This document shows positions 61,758 to 64,000 of a stretch of DNA of 64,000 nucleotides, one piece after another. This stretch comes from JBBCJR01 sp037190805 (lineage in GTDB: Bacteria > Pseudomonadota > Alphaproteobacteria > Sphingomonadales > Sphingomonadaceae). How positions within the stretch are numbered: the stretch's first letter is position 1; each line of letters opens with the position of its first letter. The notes beneath the pieces were generated by a model that saw nothing but the letters and a program-made list of their open reading frames with translations, had not been told where the DNA came from and did no database searches. A program made the position numbers and the translations under genes. The stretch covers positions 1 to 64,000 of the forward strand of contig JBBCJR010000020.1 of assembly GCA_037190805.1 (NCBI GenBank), written 5' to 3'.

Positions 61758-62420
61758 ATGCTTGTTTTCAAGGATTGGGTGGCTCCCAATTTCGCCAGGA
61801 CGACTGTTCATCGAGTTGCCAGGGTCGAGATATTGCCCCGGCAAGGCGTCGTGCGGGTTGTTGTCGACAGCTATCCGGACGATGTGACGGAAAACATCGC
61901 GTGGGAGGAAGTCCACATCCTTGATCGCGCGGCCTTGTCCGGCGAAGGAGACCCCGAAGCTTTGGCCCTGGAAGCAATGGTCGCTGCCGGTGGCCCGCTG
62001 GAGGGTGGGGAAATTGAAGCCGCGTCCGAGGCCGGCCTAAACACCCTCAAGGCGCGGTATAAGATCCTTGTTACGTCTCGGCAGGCTCAAGCCGAAGCCG
62101 CAGGCTGTGGCGCCCCCAAAGGAAGGGTCCAGACCGATCCCAACAGCCGCGCGAAAATCCTTGGCCTGATCGGATTGGCGAATATTGATCCCGTCACCGA
62201 CTTTCCGTTGGCCTTCAAGATGGAAAACAACAGCTTCGAGGATCACAGCGCGGATGACATGAAGACCATGGGTGTTTCGGTCGCCCGCCATATCCTTCTG
62301 TGCTTTAAGCGCGCGCAAATCCTGAAGGCCGCGATCGACGCTGCCGGGACGGCCGAAGACCTCCTGGCAATCAACATCAATAACGGGTGGCCAGATATCG
62401 TTCCGGAAAATGAAGAATAA
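61758..62420 (+). CDS. DUF4376-like tail fibre assembly protein, 220 aa
   Basis: The N-terminal half is unassigned; the C-terminal half (RAKILGLIGLANIDPVTDFPLAFKMENNSFEDHSADDMKTMGVSVARHI) matches the DUF4376 pattern found next to tail fibres, where it may help fibre folding. Ribosome site GAGGG at 61,750-61,754. Confidence 0.75.
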   Translation: MLVFKDWVAPNFARTTVHRVARVEILPRQGVVRVVVDSYPDDVTENIAWEEVHILDRAALSGEGDPEALALEAMVAAGGPLEGGEIEAASEAGLNTLKARYKILVTSRQAQAEAAGCGAPKGRVQTDPNSRAKILGLIGLANIDPVTDFPLAFKMENNSFEDHSADDMKTMGVSVARHILLCFKRAQILKAAIDAAGTAEDLLAININNGWPDIVPENEE

Positions 62421-62441
62421 GATGGACCGAACGCCCGAAGA

Positions 62442-62720
62442 ATGATCGCCCGTTTTCGCCGCTGGCTTCGCGAAATCCTGATCTCGATCGACCAGTTGCT
62501 GCATGTCCTGTTTGGCGGGCCGAAATATCTTCTGCGCGGCGGACCGGTGCCCAGTACTGACGAGACCCTCAGCAGCAAGGTCGGCCGGCGCGCTATCGCC
62601 GGCGCGCGCTGGGCGCTGATCGCCGAGTGGGTCATTGACTGGCTGTTCGTGCAACTGGGTGAGGTGCCAGACCACTGCCAGCGAATGATCGAGGTGCGTT
62701 GCGATGAGCGCGGGCGATGA
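62442..62720 (+). CDS. phage membrane-associated protein, 92 aa
   Basis: Two amphipathic segments (residues 5-24, LREILISIDQLLHVLF, and 56-72, ALIAEWVIDWLFVQL) with Arg-rich ends. The STDETLSSKVGRRA stretch recurs in similarly placed phage genes as I recall. It overlaps the next gene; a role in lysis is likely from position. Confidence 0.6.
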   Translation: MIARFRRWLREILISIDQLLHVLFGGPKYLLRGGPVPSTDETLSSKVGRRAIAGARWALIAEWVIDWLFVQLGEVPDHCQRMIEVRCDERGR

Positions 62721-63058
62721 AGGTTGACGGCGAGGCGGCGGGAGCCATAGTCGCGGTGGGTGGCCTGATCACTGTCGTCTGGAAATCGGTCCGCTGGCTG
62801 ATCGTGCGCCATGACCGGATCACGCGGTCGGAGGCGGAGGCGATTAATTCGAAGATCGCGGCGCTGGAGGAGGCGGTCCGTGAGGCGCAGCGGGTGGCGC
62901 ACAACCTTGAACTCAAACTGGTCAACGCGCTTGCCGCCTACCGGCTGGTCGTGTCGGAATTGCAGAAGCACGACCGGCATTCGAACATCGTGATCGACGC
63001 CCAGGCGCTGCTGACCATGGCCGAGACGGCCGAGCGGGGGGACGCCGCCGCTCTGTAA
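62717..63058 (+). CDS. holin/spanin-like membrane coiled-coil protein, 113 aa
   Basis: ATG 62,717 overlaps the upstream stop. One membrane span (residues 8-29, GAIVAVGGLITVVWKSVRWLIV) then a coiled coil (EAINSKIAALEEAVREAQRVAHNLELKLVNAL). Located just before the endolysin gene. It may be the holin or i-spanin-like partner. Confidence 0.65.
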   Translation: MKVDGEAAGAIVAVGGLITVVWKSVRWLIVRHDRITRSEAEAINSKIAALEEAVREAQRVAHNLELKLVNALAAYRLVVSELQKHDRHSNIVIDAQALLTMAETAERGDAAAL

Positions 63059-63086
63059 CCGACCCCCACAAGTTGGAAATTTAAAC

Positions 63087-63539
63087 ATGGCCTATACGCT
63101 GGGGGCAATCTCGCGCGCGCGGCTCATTGGCGTTCACCCTGACCTCGTGCGAGTTGTACTGCGCGCGATCGAGATCACGCCACAGGATTTTACGGTGTTC
63201 GAAGGGGTGCGGACTCCTGCGACCCAGGCTGACTATGTGCGGCGTCGAGTCAGCAAAACGATGAGCAGCCGGCATCTGACTGGTCATGCGGTCGACCTGG
63301 TGCCTTGGATTGCTGGGCAACCGAGATGGGAATGGCCGCCAATATATATCGTTGCTGACGCGGTGCGACGGGCAGCTCTGGCGGAAGGCGTGGCGATCAT
63401 CTGGGGCGGTGTATGGGACCGCCGGCTCGGGGATCTGCCCCCTCATGCAAGCGGCCTGGCGGTAGCGGTAAGGTCCTATTCAGCGCGTCATTCTGGTCCG
63501 GATTTTCTAGACGGGCCGCATTTCGAGCTGCACGTATGA
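63087..63539 (+). CDS. M15-type peptidase endolysin, 150 aa
   Basis: The VanY/M15 zinc motif is present: SRHLTGHAVDLVPW (H and D ligands) and the terminal HFELHV (His ligand). L-alanyl-D-glutamate peptidases of this size are common phage endolysins (T5 type). No signal peptide, so it needs a holin. It is the last gene before the right attachment core. Confidence 0.88.
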   Translation: MAYTLGAISRARLIGVHPDLVRVVLRAIEITPQDFTVFEGVRTPATQADYVRRRVSKTMSSRHLTGHAVDLVPWIAGQPRWEWPPIYIVADAVRRAALAEGVAIIWGGVWDRRLGDLPPHASGLAVAVRSYSARHSGPDFLDGPHFELHV

Positions 63540-63577
63540 TTTATCCTGAATTGCAGCATACTTCACAAGCTGTATCA

Positions 63578-63591
63578 GCCCGCTGCTACCA
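63578..63591 (+). other. right attachment core
   Basis: Exact copy of the last 14 bases of the tRNA-Met at 40,875-40,888. The three bases before it (TCA) supply, on the minus strand, the stop codon of the recombinase when the element is circular. Confidence 0.9.
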
Positions 63592-63733
63592 ATATGCGAA
63601 AAATCACTGTAGCAACATTACATATTTAATTATTTATATTAGGTGTTTATGAATTTTCATTCATATGAAGGTGCATTTATGATAAAAATCTAATTCTTGA
63701 TCAAGATATTTGTAATCTTTGTGCTTTTAGGTA
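63592..63733. other. AT-rich chromosomal flank
   Basis: About 140 AT-rich bases between the right core and the end of the chromosomal gene. No gene or clear terminator hairpin is seen. Confidence 0.5.
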
Positions 63734-64000
63734 TTATAGATAATCAACGAACCAGGGAAGCCGCGTGCCTATATCCATCTGGTCATTGATGCGGTAGTGG
63801 CGCGGATAAAAGCCAGAGTATCGAAGCGTGCCGTCGTCGATTTTTGTCAGCGCGCGATCGAGATCGGCAAGATCAGCCATGGTCAGCCAAGGCGCTGCAT
63901 AGCCTTCGTTGCGGCGGCAACAATGCGCGGTCCATAGCCGCGTATCGGATGGCAGGTCCTCCAGCAGTCGCCGTGTCGTGCGTCGATAGCCTGTCAGGTC
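63734..64000 (-). CDS. C-terminal part of a leftward chromosomal gene, possibly MBL-fold hydrolase
   Basis: Open from the window edge to TAA at 63,734; 88 residues visible (DLTGYRRTTRRLLEDLP... ending LPWFVDYL). The piece TRLWTAHCCRRNEGYAAPWLT followed by a short helical domain resembles the end of metallo-beta-lactamase-fold enzymes, where the aH would be a metal ligand, but the core lies outside the window. Confidence 0.6.
   Translation of the reverse strand, partial: DLTGYRRTTRRLLEDLPSDTRLWTAHCCRRNEGYAAPWLTMADLADLDRALTKIDDGTLRYSGFYPRHYRINDQMDIGTRLPWFVDYL

Larger units (their letters stand above)
40875..63591. mobile_element. 22.7-kb integrated phage-like element with tail genes but no capsid genes
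   Basis: Borders are the exact repeat GCCCGCTGCTACCA at 40,875-40,888 and 63,578-63,591. Inside are a serine recombinase, repressor/Cro switch, primase-helicase, tail tube, chaperones, short tape measure, tail hub and tip proteins and an endolysin with membrane partners. All predicted proteins were checked and none resembles terminase, portal, prohead protease, major capsid or head-tail connector, apart from a DUF3168-like tail-completion domain. The head module is missing between the DUF6362-like gene and 49,793. Confidence 0.9.

Noticed and set aside
40875..63591. Gene transfer agent cluster
   Set aside because: Tail genes resemble those of GTAs, but an integrase, attachment repeats, primase and CI/Cro switch show a mobile element, and no capsid genes are present.

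Overview
The DNA is GC-rich and reads as an alphaproteobacterial chromosome, most likely of the Sphingomonadales. This rests on the style of the genes (matB, DUF3422, DUF3775, phage tail genes of the gene-transfer-agent type) and on codon use. It is an inference, because no rRNA or other marker gene is present.

Layout. (1) 1 to about 10.5 kb is the right-hand part of a prophage whose left end lies outside the window. It holds a GNAT toxin-antitoxin-like pair, two large beta-helical tail fibre/tailspike genes, a lysis cassette (coiled-coil membrane protein, SAR lysozyme, a 26-residue membrane peptide, overlapping spanins), and a leftward run of small overlapping early genes that includes Lar-like and thermonuclease-like genes. 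(2) 10.6 to 40.8 kb is ordinary chromosome. It carries a histidine kinase and polysaccharide deacetylase, a tRNA with CAT anticodon, a DEAD-box helicase, an esterase, an enoyl-CoA hydratase, an isochorismate synthase behind a possible Fur box, an OmpR-type two-component system, a hybrid kinase plus diguanylate cyclase operon, tRNA-Pro and malonyl-CoA synthetase. Next comes a leftward Pel exopolysaccharide cluster (pelG, pelA, a TPR gene, pelD, pelE, pelF) followed by DUF3422 and subtilase genes, then a PRC-barrel gene, a 2'-5' RNA ligase-like gene and a DUF3775 gene. (3) 40,875 to 63,591 is a complete integrated element of 22.7 kb, bounded by an exact 14-bp repeat of the 3' end of a tRNA-Met. 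It has a serine recombinase, a lambda-like repressor/Cro switch, a P4/D5-type primase-helicase, a full short-tail module and a lysis module. No terminase, portal, protease or capsid gene is visible. (4) After it the chromosome resumes with the 3' end of a leftward gene.

How the parts work together. In the element, the S24-type repressor sits between two divergent promoters that share an operator motif. The leftward promoter drives four small genes and the recombinase; the rightward one drives cro, replication genes and possibly the tail genes. The recombinase reading frame runs through the attachment core into the host tRNA. The integrated form therefore ends in nine extra residues and uses a stop codon from the tRNA anticodon loop, whereas the excised circle would place a TGA directly after the core.

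On the chromosome, c-di-GMP signalling (24.0 kb) and a Pel cluster (31 to 39 kb) lie close together. The Pel set is unusual: PelD lacks the GGDEF-like c-di-GMP receptor domain, PelA lacks the glycoside hydrolase domain, and no PelB barrel or PelC is seen.

The best candidate for an undescribed system is the capsid-less replicating tail element. It could be a tail-encoding satellite or tailocin-like island, or simply a prophage that has lost its head genes.
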